Shown here one piece after another: positions 24,901 through 34,227 of a DNA stretch of 64,000 bases; the stretch's first letter is position 1, and the number at the start of each line of letters is the position of its first letter. This DNA is from Sipunculus nudus. Lineage: Eukaryota; Annelida; Sipuncula; Golfingiida; Sipunculidae. The position numbers were made by a program, and so were the translations under genes. The notes beneath the pieces were generated by a model. The model was not told the DNA's origin. It saw nothing but the letters and a program-made list of their open reading frames with translations, and made no database searches. The stretch is taken from contig CM049314.1 in assembly GCA_026874595.1 (NCBI GenBank), forward strand, positions 38,299,229 through 38,363,228. Direction: 5' to 3'.

Positions 24901-26030
24901 ATGCTTTATTGTAGTAATGTTTACTTTCCAGCGATTCTGAAACCAGCCAGGAATGCACGTAGCCAATGTTGTTTCATTTTGTTTGGAGTGACAGGTCGCC
25001 GGCTCAGCTTCCCGCTTGCACAATGCTCTTTATCTACGAGGTGTTGGGTCTCTGTCTGAGCCTGTGGCATTTGCACGCGGGCTGCTATGCCGGGGAGCTG
25101 TCACTCAAAAAGAAATGAAACATCACTGGCTCTCTGCACTTCCCACTGGATGGTATTCCTTTTGCTTGCAACGATATAATATTCTAAATGTCCCGATAGG
25201 TCTATGAAGCTTGACCACTAGGGAATAAAACTCGACCTATCATTTGATAAGAGTACGCTGCAGACATGACCAAACTTGTAATAAATAAATTAGATATTGC
25301 AATATATCTGCGTCTGTAAAATGATTATTACAAATAAGACGCACTAGTCAGGTTTGCCTCTAATCTTTGCAGTATCTCTTGTAAGTTGTCCTGTTGCTGT
25401 CGCAGATTTTCAATGTTTCTCGTTGTTTCCTCAGCACTCATTTCTCTGGGAACAGCAACAACTATACAAAATAAAACTGGTTACAGTAACGTACAAACAC
25501 TTGAAAAACGGACATTATTACAAAATGTGCTTGATAAATGAGCTATTTTCCACTTGAAATAGCACTCGATCCAGACATGAAGCCCAGAACTAAGATTGAC
25601 ATATAGCCCTACACTATTTTAACCACTGGTACTCAGAGAATGCATTATGGCACACTCTTCTTTCTTTTCCGGGTTCTTTTAAAATATATCATGTTGTTAG
25701 CTTGTTTTGAAGAATGCAGGGAGTTTCTGTTTAAGCATCCGTTTTGCTAACCATGAATAAAAGCTAAATCTTTAAAGTTTTTAAAAACAATTTTAACATT
25801 AACAACCGATTAGTTTGTTTGAATTTTATCAAATTAGATTAGGAGATCACCAAAATTGTGTTTTATTAGTAAATATTTAACTCGAACGTACCTGCTGCAT
25901 AAAGACAAACAACAGCCACCATTACAAGCACTAAAAAGGCCGTTACGGACAGCAATACACACCCGAGGCGTTGGAAACGAGGCAGCTTCGTGATATCTGC
26001 TTTCAGGTTATCAGTTTCCTTCAATAACAT
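21720..26030 (-). CDS. Type II membrane protein with EGF and FN3 domains, truncated (gene A)
   Basis: Five exons join in phase: 25892-26030, 25345-25461, 24631-24741, 23826-24314, and a last exon starting at 21928, all with AG/GT borders. The ancestral frame would run to 21267 (505 residues). A TGA at 21720-21722 ends it after 354 residues, and a second stop (TAA, 21318-21320) follows in the lost part. Protein order: short cytoplasmic N-terminus (1-24), signal-anchor helix (about 25-46), coiled coil (about 54-84), EGF domain with six Cys (90, 95, 100, 109, 111, 120), two FN3 domains (about 125-205 and 206-286), start of a C-terminal domain. A stop codon (TAA) lies in frame 6 nt upstream of the ATG. 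The family was not recognised; the layout suggests an adhesion or recognition protein on the cell surface. Copy B (34228-37388) has Arg where this copy has the TGA. It may still give a shortened protein. Confidence 0.6.
23826..24314 (-). CDS. Gene A exon 4: two fibronectin type III domains
   Basis: 489 nt between acceptor TTCAAG|GAATAAAG and donor ACAG|GTAAGTG, open throughout. Domain I runs from EIVLKW to SNINWEGH, with an LKRLTYYEVSVSNIN strand. Domain II contains GLSLTW, NGYIVQVKRF and LDPCTSYDFKFLMVSNS, the conserved late FN3 strands. Two FN3 domains in one exon is unusual, since single domains are more often spread over one or two exons. Confidence 0.72.
24631..24741 (-). CDS. Gene A exon 3: EGF-like domain
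   Basis: 111 nt between acceptor CCAG|GTTTG and donor GAAG|GTATTT. One complete EGF module with Cys spacing C-x4-C-x4-C-x8-C-x-C-x8-C and the usual GYTGKNC end. Missing from duplicate copy B. Confidence 0.75.
25345..25461 (-). CDS. Gene A exon 2: coiled-coil stalk
   Basis: 117 nt between acceptor ATAG|TTGTTG and donor ACTA|GTGCGT. The Gln/Leu/Glu pattern (NLRQQQDNLQEILQRLEANL) suggests a short coiled-coil stalk outside the membrane. The phase fits exon 1 (1 nt carried) and exon 3. Missing from duplicate copy B. Confidence 0.6.
25892..26030 (-). CDS. Gene A exon 1: start and signal-anchor helix
   Basis: 139 nt from ATG (26030-26028) to donor CAG|GTACG. It encodes MLLKETDNLKADITKL, then a hydrophobic helix ending in VCLYAA. 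The N-terminus is charged and lacks a cleavage motif, so a type II anchor is likely. Intact in both duplicates. Confidence 0.7.
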
Positions 26031-26154
26031 TGGTTAGACTCAGTAGTTTAACGGATGTGGTTGAATTATAAACCAGACTTGATGGCTGAATATATGACGC
26101 AATAATTAGGAAGACATGAAGGAAAATCTCCATGGACTCCTTTCATAACTATAC

Positions 26155-26634
26155 GGAGTACGAGCTTTTAAGATTTACTTGTATAAAAGGAAAGTTGCAT
26201 CACATCAGAACAATAATAACAGGAAAAACTGATAGATATAACTGTGCTGAGAGATATTTATCAAGCCAGATTTCCTGAAAGACTCACTAAAGATTTGCAT
26301 AGAACACATATTAATCAAGAATGAGTGCTTCGGTATGTTTAAGCTTTCAGCAGAAGAAATCAGGTAAATTAATATTTAATATGGGTTACTTGCTTGAGTA
26401 TGAGCTTTTAAGATTTACTTGTATAAAAGGAAAGTTGCATCACATCAGAACAATAATAACAGGAAAAACTGATAGATATAACTGTGCTGAGAGATATTTA
26501 TCAAGCCAGATTTCCTGAAAGACTCACTAAAGATTTGCATAGAACACATATTAATCAAGAATGAGTGCTTCGGTATGTTTAAGCTTTCAGCAGAAGAATT
26601 CAGGTAAATTAATATTTAATCTGGGTTACTTGAT
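26155..26634. repeat. Tandem duplication, two units of about 240 bp
   Basis: Units 26155-26394 and 26395-26634 are nearly identical (GAGCTTTTAAGATTTACTTG onward); only a few substitutions are seen. It lies just upstream of gene A, in the part absent from duplicate copy B. Confidence 0.92.
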
Positions 26635-26819
26635 GATTGCTCAACTTAGGTTAAGATTCTTTGAACTCGGCATTTTCTATGCTGTGGCTATGAACCATAT
26701 CTTCAGCAGAATGTATAGGGCCACTGCTACCCTGTGACAGTTTGGGACGAGGAATTCGGATTACTTTATGATCACCGGTCTTTCTCATTTCAATGGTGTA
26801 CATGTTCAGGAGACGCCAC

Positions 26820-26995
26820 CTGTCTATCTAGAACATGCATCCGTGTATTCTCACAAATTTTGTATGTACGCCGCTGACACTGGGCAAAGTTCTCTCGCAG
26901 ATCATTATCATTCAGTCTACCATAAACTAAAATAATTGCTTCATTTGATAACAGCTCTATCTCAGACACATTTACTATAAAGAGGAATTTTCGCA
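26820..26995 (-). CDS. Candidate internal exon of an unrecognised protein
   Basis: 176 nt, open, with a strong acceptor (TTTTTCTTTCAG|TGCG) and a GACAG|GTGGCG donor, phase 2 to 0. It encodes 58 residues of ordinary composition (NDNDLRENFAQCQRRTYK region). Another frame continues on the far side of the donor (EMRKTGDHKVIRIPRPKL near 26.76 kb) before a stop, so this may be an exon with its 3' part frameshifted, or an old coding relic. No family recognised. Confidence 0.3.
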
Positions 26996-27778
26996 CTGAA
27001 AGAAAAATACTGTATAAGAGATAAAACTGGATAAAAAAAGTCAGACGTGATTTCCGTTCAGATTGATCATAAAGCGAACAGTAGAATAACATTTAAACAT
27101 GTACTGGCAAAAAGCTCAAATTTCAGAAATGTACATTGTTTTTTCCGACGTAGCCATTGAGAGAAATTATAATTTGTAACCTTTGGGGTACAGATTCATT
27201 GAGACAACTAGATCATGTATACATATTTTATCTTGATATGCATGTTGAGGATCATATAAAAAATAATCACGTCAATTCTTATTCGGGATGATAATATTCC
27301 AGTCACTACCATGTGACACTAGACTGAAATAACGAAGATTGAATTAAAGAAGTATTCATAGTACTAATATGAAAATCGAAAACTTCGGTTGGCCATGTTT
27401 TCATACTAAAATGCAACTGTAGAACATTATGATTAAATGTAGTGCACCCTACTAAAACCAAATAATAAATCTTATAGGTTATTTTATAGTCAATCACCTT
27501 GTCGGCATGTACTGTGGTCTCAGAATTCTGAACGTTTATTTTCTAAGCACAGCCGAGCAAAAATGATATACGAGATTGTATGAAATCAGCATGCAACACA
27601 CCGACCGATATAATTATCCCTTAAATGAGTAAATGTATATCATGAAAACATTATTTAAGACATCATGTTAGTTCTTCTTCAAGAAATAGGCTCGACCAAA
27701 ATATCTCAAGAAGCAAACCCTTTGGAGATAAATTAAGAAAGCTTCCTGTGTCCTATCATATTAAGTAGATAACTATAT

Positions 27779-27780
<2 letters not shown>

Positions 27781-27818
<38 letters not shown>
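27781..27818. repeat. (TA)n microsatellite
   Basis: About 19 TA dinucleotides; a second TA tract follows at about 28085-28117. Confidence 0.95.
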
Positions 27819-27821
<3 letters not shown>

Positions 27822-28081
27822 GACGATGAAAAACAACACAGTAAATTCACTACGGACGGTTTCACGAAATGCGACCCGATCCTCGGCTGAATAATGTAAG
27901 AATATAGCTAACAGCATGGTTTGAAAGCCGAGACTTTACGATATTACGTGATTATGCTTTGTGTGTATCGGGGAAAGCGAGTAAATGACTGACACTGATC
28001 ATTTTGTGCTAGAGGCACAATATGATTAGTCGGGGTACATGTGTGATGCTGGAACATAACAGGGGAAGAGGTTTGTTGATG

Positions 28082-28120
<39 letters not shown>

Positions 28121-28124
<4 letters not shown>

Positions 28125-28328
28125 GATGTATGAATAGCCATGCTGGTTCATTGTTTTTTTATAGATGGAAAGGGTATACACAGAAAAGTGGTTCACTGCC
28201 AGTGGGATTCGAACCCACGATCTTCCGATTTCCGGTGCGGCTGCCTTAGTCCACTTGGCCATGACAGATCCCCAACCTGTCTGTGTATTTGTACACTTTT
28301 ATAGGAACCAGCGAAGTGAAGTCATGGT
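28121..28328 (-). mobile_element. tRNA-derived SINE-like unit, copy 1
   Basis: On the minus strand this holds a box A (TGGCCAAGTGG, 28251-28261) and a box B (GGTTCGAATCC, 28205-28215), the internal RNA polymerase III promoter of tRNA genes and tRNA-derived SINEs. The flanks are not those of a tRNA gene: the acceptor stem does not close and the similarity continues for about 60 bp on either side. The same 208-bp unit recurs at 28430-28636. Confidence 0.65.
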
Positions 28329-28429
28329 AGTGACGTCATAGTCTCACCCACTACACGTGTCGGCACGGCGACTTTTGCATACAGAAGGTGGAACTGATGG
28401 CTTATTTGGTGTACGGCATATATTATATA

Positions 28430-28636
28430 TATAGATGTATGAATAGCCATGCTGGTTCATTTTTTTTTATAGATGGAAAGGGTATACACAGAAACGTGGT
28501 TCACTGCCAGTGGGATTCGAACCCACGATCTTCCGATTTCCGGTGCGGCTGCCTTAGTCCACTTGGCCATGACAGATCCCCAACCTGTCTGTGTATTTGT
28601 ACACTTTTATAGGAACCAGCGAAGTGACGTCATGGT
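28430..28636 (-). mobile_element. tRNA-derived SINE-like unit, copy 2
   Basis: Direct repeat of the unit at 28121-28328, nearly identical. Box A lies at 28559-28569 and box B at 28513-28523. The two copies are separated by about 100 bp of other sequence, so either two insertions or one local duplication occurred. Confidence 0.65.
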
Positions 28637-28871
28637 CATAAATGTGGTACGAGATATTGCACTTACGTACATAATGACTAATAACTGTAAAACATAAAGA
28701 TGCGATGGTTGACATGAAAAGGCCCTTGATATTTCTTACAACAGATGCAAGTTGAAGGCAAACAAGTGAATTAATAAGAAAGTTGCGAATACAGAGACAA
28801 ATGCCTTGTTCTTGTGGCAATTAGTACAATTAAATTGGATGGTATGTACAAATATGCATTTCAGTTATAAA

Positions 28872-29736
28872 TATCCATATAAACTTAAATCAATGACGCC
28901 ATTGCACTTCCATTTTATCAGCGTAGTCGTATATATCAATCCGCGCACGTGCGCTGACAATAGCGATAAACTAAAAAAAACAGTATACAATCATCCTTGC
29001 TATTCATTCTTTTTAAATGCCTAGGTATAACTTGACTCGGTAAGACCGTCCTCTTGTCTAAATATGTGAATCATGGGAATTTCTGGACTGAATTTAGTGT
29101 ACACGGCCACGTCCATAATATAATGAATTGTTAACAACAGAATATATGCACCGCTTTGCGTGGGTAAACATCTAGTATCAATGTTTAGCTTCTTTCCCAA
29201 CTTCAACACTCTTCGCAAGCAGAATGTCTTAGACCTTTCTAACTTTTACCTAAACGGAAGAAACATATTCATGTGTCACCAAATTTACAAAATTACAGCC
29301 CGAAACTCGTCTCCTTATTTCCGAAAATTCTGGAATAAACACTTCTTTGTGTGCATTTCTATTCACATGACCTCCGTGAATCGGACCCACTCACTACGAT
29401 GCTGCATTAACTTGGAACAGTCAATATCATCAAACTGCTGACAACATAGAAATTGTTCTGTAAAGTGGGTTCTGGCAAACTCGATTGATTAGACAAAACC
29501 ATATGGTTAGTTTACTTTAACATAACGGTTTGACACGTTGTACTTTTGGCAAGGCACAAGACACAACACCCAGTGATATATCATTGTTCAAACGTAAATA
29601 AAAATAGACTTACCCGTTCTTTTATTTGTTTAACAGGGCGTCACATAATAATTTTCAAATGGTAATATTGAACTTTTGCCCTTTGTGTCTCGATTGATAA
29701 AAAAGAACATATGAAATGTGTAAGCAGAATTAGAAC
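28872..29736. repeat. Segmental duplication, block II, copy A
   Basis: Matches 37474-38012, beginning at TATCCATATAAACTTAAATC and ending at GCAGAATTAGAAC. The other copy lacks about 0.32 kb from the middle (around 29090-29418 here). No coding content is seen. Confidence 0.85.
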
Positions 29737-30303
29737 AGAGAAACAAAGACAAAAACCGCCCTTTCGTATGCTTTTATTTTACCACTCATCAGGATTACCC
29801 GTCTTACTGATGTGTATATACATGAAACGCATACATATGATCACATGATTGATAATGAGATTCTTGTGGAGATTTGGAGGCTCCGACTACAGGATCGTCT
29901 GCGTTACAATGTATAAACCATATTTTTCATGGACATTGATATAAACCTTGAAAGACGTGTCGAATCACGCAGGTCGGGGACTCTGTGTTTGTGTGATAAC
30001 ATGCGTGGCCAGTTAATAATGCATTATATTTATTCGTAAAAAAAAAATAAATCGATTGTCCATGAAAGATGGGTTTAATTGTGAACATAAATGTAATACA
30101 CTAGACCAAAATAACGTCAAATAACATTTGAATGTAAATCGCATCCTCTAAGAAACATGGTAAGAAAAAACTAGATATATGTACATCAATCAGAACTTCA
30201 CTGAAATATCCATTAGCTTGCGTATATAAAAATACTCTCGAAATTCTCGATTATCTAAACCTCCAGCCTACAATTATTATATCGTGAAATACGTTGCAGA
30301 AAA

Positions 30304-30366
<63 letters not shown>

Positions 30367-30724
30367 CATATGATGTAAATAGTAAAACAACAAAACATGT
30401 ATACACAGGTTGAAGCCAGACAGGGGACTCCTAACATCCGCCAGCACTCCCATGTCCTTTGCTATATAGGTTTTAAGGGATTAGAATGCCACTCCCTCTG
30501 TTGTTGTTTAGAATATATCATTATACACAAACGTTTATATTATGGAGGTAACTTGCAGATTAGTATAAGCTGGATTTAATTATTTAACCCTAGAACTTCT
30601 GGATTCCTTGTCAGGGGATTGTTAATAAAGAGCGGTAGGAGTTCCACTCCGTATCTATTTAACGAGTGTTCGTACAGCCGTCATCCGTGCCTCTTGATGG
30701 ACGCTACGTAAAAAAAAAAAAATC
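29737..30724. other. Gene-free interval between duplicates
   Basis: No gene seen. It contains a compound (CA)n(TA)n microsatellite at 30304-30359 and an A homopolymer near 30710. Confidence 0.5.
30304..30359. repeat. Compound (CA)n(TA)n microsatellite
   Basis: About 11 CA units run directly into about 16 TA units. Confidence 0.95.
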
Positions 30725-31380
30725 GTAGGTGGCGCCACCAGGCTTGTATAAAAGATGTGGGTATCCATGATCATTTGCGATGCCCAATTTCAGGTAGATA
30801 AGCCAAACCATCCCGGAGAAAATGGCTACAATATATTCTACCAAAAATAAGAATGATAGGTGGCGCCACCTGTCTTGTCTCCGATAATGCCATCAAAGAC
30901 GGATAAACATGCAGCATTGCAGGCTTATACATCAATCAACTCACCAAAACAGATGTATGTATGAACAATTACCACAATTGTAGGTGGCGCCACTAGGTTT
31001 GTGTATAAATGGATGTATCCAAGATCTAAAGACTTGCACAGTTTCAGGCCTATACGGCAAACCAATCCTGGAAAAAAGGCATCCATATATTCAAAGACAA
31101 TTTGAAAGTAGGTTGCGTCACCTGTCTGGTCTACAATAAAATTATCCAAAATGGATGGACATGCAACAATTTAAGACTTGTACATTGAACCACTCCTAAG
31201 ATATGATAAATTTACACCCAAAGTCACACCAAACGAAAACGATAGCAGATGGCGCCACCAGTCTTGAGTACGAGGTAAAGGATCCAAGATTTATTGACAT
31301 GCACATTTTCAGCTAAATACATTTAACCATTTCTGAGATATGGACTATTATCACTAAAATGCACGGTCTGACACTGCGCC
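30725..31380. repeat. Tandem array of about 130-bp units with palindromic GGTGGCGCCACC core
   Basis: Five units can be aligned by the core GGCGCCACC (or variants) at 30731, 30862, 30986, 31114 and 31251, giving periods of 131, 124, 128 and 137 bp. Each unit repeats a pattern of core, CTTGTGTATAA-like, ATCCAAGAT, GACATGCA, TTTCAGGC, then a CAAACCAATCCTGAGA-like segment. The core is a perfect 12-bp palindrome in units 1 and 2. Related units occur at 60883-61150. The array stops at the exact start of the second segmental duplicate. Confidence 0.8.
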
Positions 31381-32381
31381 TAAAAGGGTAAACTAATTTT
31401 ATAAGATATATTTGTTAACGCCTTGTGTTAAAACATATCCGCCAGATAATAAGGGTTCTGTGTAGAAAAAGCCGTTCCATCGAATGCGTTGATATTACGA
31501 TATAAGGTTCCATTACTATTTTAAGTGTAATCAAAGTTTGCTTAAAAGATAGAAAAAATTGATTAAATATGCACCTATTTCAATACAATACACTCAAATA
31601 AATATCCCTAAAAACGTTTTATATTGTATTCCTGTGCTTTATTCCCCTACAATGAAAAAGGCCTTATTTTTACAATTTATTTATTGATTCAGCGATGCTT
31701 CCTGTGATTTCTGAACCGATTGAACACTTATAAAGAACATTGAAACGTGATTTTAAAGAACGTATCGTTAAGTATATCTGCATGACTTGCTTATCAACAC
31801 CGTGTTGGAGAATAAACGCACATATGTGTTTCCTGATAAATGCCTTGTGTTTATAGAGAAATGCCTGATGTTGAAATGGTAACATCTTGAACGCCAAAAA
31901 CGCCAAATGAACACCTTGATTTTTTACAGTGTATTATTCATAAGTTGATATTATATAAATAATAACATGGTTGTTATTATATAATTTTTGTTATCTTAAC
32001 TGTTATCATTGTTATTATTATATTATTACATATGGTTAACATATGGTTATATACTAATACAATGTCAGTGAGATTTCCTTTAACAATATATCTTAATTTA
32101 TATATTAACTTTTATATAACTTTTTGAGTTATAGTTTCTGACCATTCCCAGCACTATTTTGAGTTTGCATAATAAAACATTAAGTAAACTGTTTATCTTG
32201 TCCTGGCTCAGAAATATATTTTTGAGAACCTACAAAAACAGATAATTCTTCAATGCATACCGTCTACTTAAAAAAAGTTAATGCTTTGATATATTTCAAC
32301 TGTATATGGACCGTTTATAAGTCCTCGAGTTTGTATTTCGCCGCGGTATTTTGAATAAGCATATAACAACATTTTATATAT

Positions 32382-32617
32382 TTTAATTTTGTACTTGGTT
32401 TTCATTAATAAAAATATTTTTAACTTTTTGAGTATATATTTAGTTTAGTAAAATCATATAACACGTTTAATGACAAAAAAGTACTCATTAAAGTACTAAT
32501 GAGTACATTTTTCGTACTCGAGTACTTTTGAAAAATGGCAAAATTAGTTATAATTGTACTTGAGTACTTTTAATTTACTCAGTACTCGTACTCGAATACT
32601 TTAAAAGTACTCGGACC
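32382..32617. mobile_element. Inserted GTACTC/GAGTAC-rich segment
   Basis: Present only in duplicate copy B. It is dense in GTACTC and its complement GAGTAC, with a perfect 10-bp inverted repeat (GTACTCATTA/TAATGAGTAC, arms 32481-32490 and 32497-32506, 6-nt loop). Being present in one duplicate only, it is probably a short non-autonomous transposon. Its family and target duplication could not be established, because the flanks in copy A differ. Confidence 0.45.
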
Positions 32618-32667
32618 ACTTCGTAGTAGTAAAAATTGTCTAGAAAAATTTAATTCCTCTATTTGTT

Positions 32668-32669
<2 letters not shown>

Positions 32670-32715
<46 letters not shown>
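32670..32715. repeat. (TA)n microsatellite
   Basis: About 23 TA dinucleotides, longer than the matching tract in duplicate copy A. Confidence 0.95.
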
Positions 32716-32719
<4 letters not shown>

Positions 32720-34227
32720 GGCGAATTATTTGTTGCTTCACCCTGCATCATGCTTTTTGTTGCACTGTACTTGGATTTTATTCTTAGGGGGAAAATAAAG
32801 AATGGAAAGTACACTCCAAAATCCTGTTTAACTGTAAATTGTAGTACTGTGTATTCATTGTATCAAATCATTAAAACGAAGCCTGTCTTAGTATCGTTTA
32901 AACGAATTATCCGTTTTTATGAACATTTGATAATTGTATATAACGGTTAATTTAATAGTATAATCTCCCATTCATGCACGACAATCCCAGATCCCAGGAA
33001 GTGCGACAATCATCTAAGGGACTTCTGGCCTCAGGGAGCTCTATTAGATTATAATATTTCTCACCGGACAGGTTTAAAGGGACGACCTCATGAACCATTG
33101 ATTACTCCAATTAGCCTGTCACATGAATCAGTCCCACTGGCGACTTCTGCCTACTTCGTTTGGTTACATGCCTGATTAAGTATGTATTGTTACGGCATAT
33201 ACTCTCTGAAGAAGCTGTCACAGAGCATATTGCATAATAAACTTAGGATACGCTACACAAAACTTTTTTTTCGTTTGAAACCATCATGTATATATTTTTA
33301 ATGAGAATGTTTTATGTTTCATAATAAGATTTGCATTGATGAAAATATAATTTTGATTTTAATATTAAGTCCAAAGTTTGAATCTGGATCTTTCTGGCGG
33401 TGTCTTGCCTCTCATCTTATTGCCCTTTGGCATACTTGCGTGATCTTTAAGCAGTCACACTACGCCGGATAGTACTGACAACGCTTTGAGCAGAAATAAA
33501 CTCTGGCGGAAGAATGCTATACATTTTACAGAAACATCATTAAACATTTAACATTGAATAACACGAAAGATTGACACCCCTTTCACTTGAGCTCGCTTAA
33601 ATGAATATAATCAGTTACCTGATACAATATTCAATAAAACGGGACCGAATCTACTTTGAATATTAGTTGAGTCGGAATAATAAGGGTTAAATGTATCTTA
33701 AGACACGCTTTCTATTATTTTAAGGAATATGCTGTGAGCAGATAGTTTAAATCAGCCTTTTTATTACCCAAAACCAGATCTCATAATAAGCAAAACAAAG
33801 GACATTATAATAACTAAAGACTTATGTTTGTAACATATTATAAACAATGCTATATATGAATATGCTAAAATAAATACATGCTTGCAGTTTGATTGAAAAT
33901 ATATACAGATATCTTACTTTCTATAATATGTTGTATTCGAAAATGTGTCACTGTTCCAGCTAATAGTGTTAGTGAAATTTGCTCATTTGTGATAATATAT
34001 TTATGTTCAAACACCGCAGTTGAGTGTATCAAGGCTCAAACGATGTACAATATTCATCCAGCATAACATCCGGCTCCGACCAACTAAATATCTTATAACA
34101 TATATCATCGAAAAACATTCCAGAATATCACAAATCATTCCGGCCATGAAGATTCTTTAAACGTATCCGACCTATATAACGGTATAGCCCGCTACTTTGC
34201 TCAAAGAACCGGTCTTGCAGGTAGGCG

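Larger units (their letters stand above)
18653..26113. repeat. Segmental duplication, block I, copy A
   Basis: Collinear with 31385-37473 at high identity (roughly 95 percent by eye). It carries the minus-strand EGF/FN3 membrane-protein gene and a TA microsatellite at 19719-19754. Relative to copy B it keeps about 1.75 kb (from about 24021 to about 25773) that copy B has lost, and it lacks the GTACTC-rich insert present in copy B at about 32382-32617. Confidence 0.9.

Noticed and set aside
28190-28270. Functional tRNA gene on the minus strand
   Set aside because: Boxes A and B are present, but the acceptor stem does not pair, and the unit extends well beyond tRNA length and is repeated; a SINE-like origin fits better.
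30725-31380. CRISPR-like array
   Set aside because: Whole 130-bp units are related, there are no unique spacers between short identical repeats, and the genome is eukaryotic.
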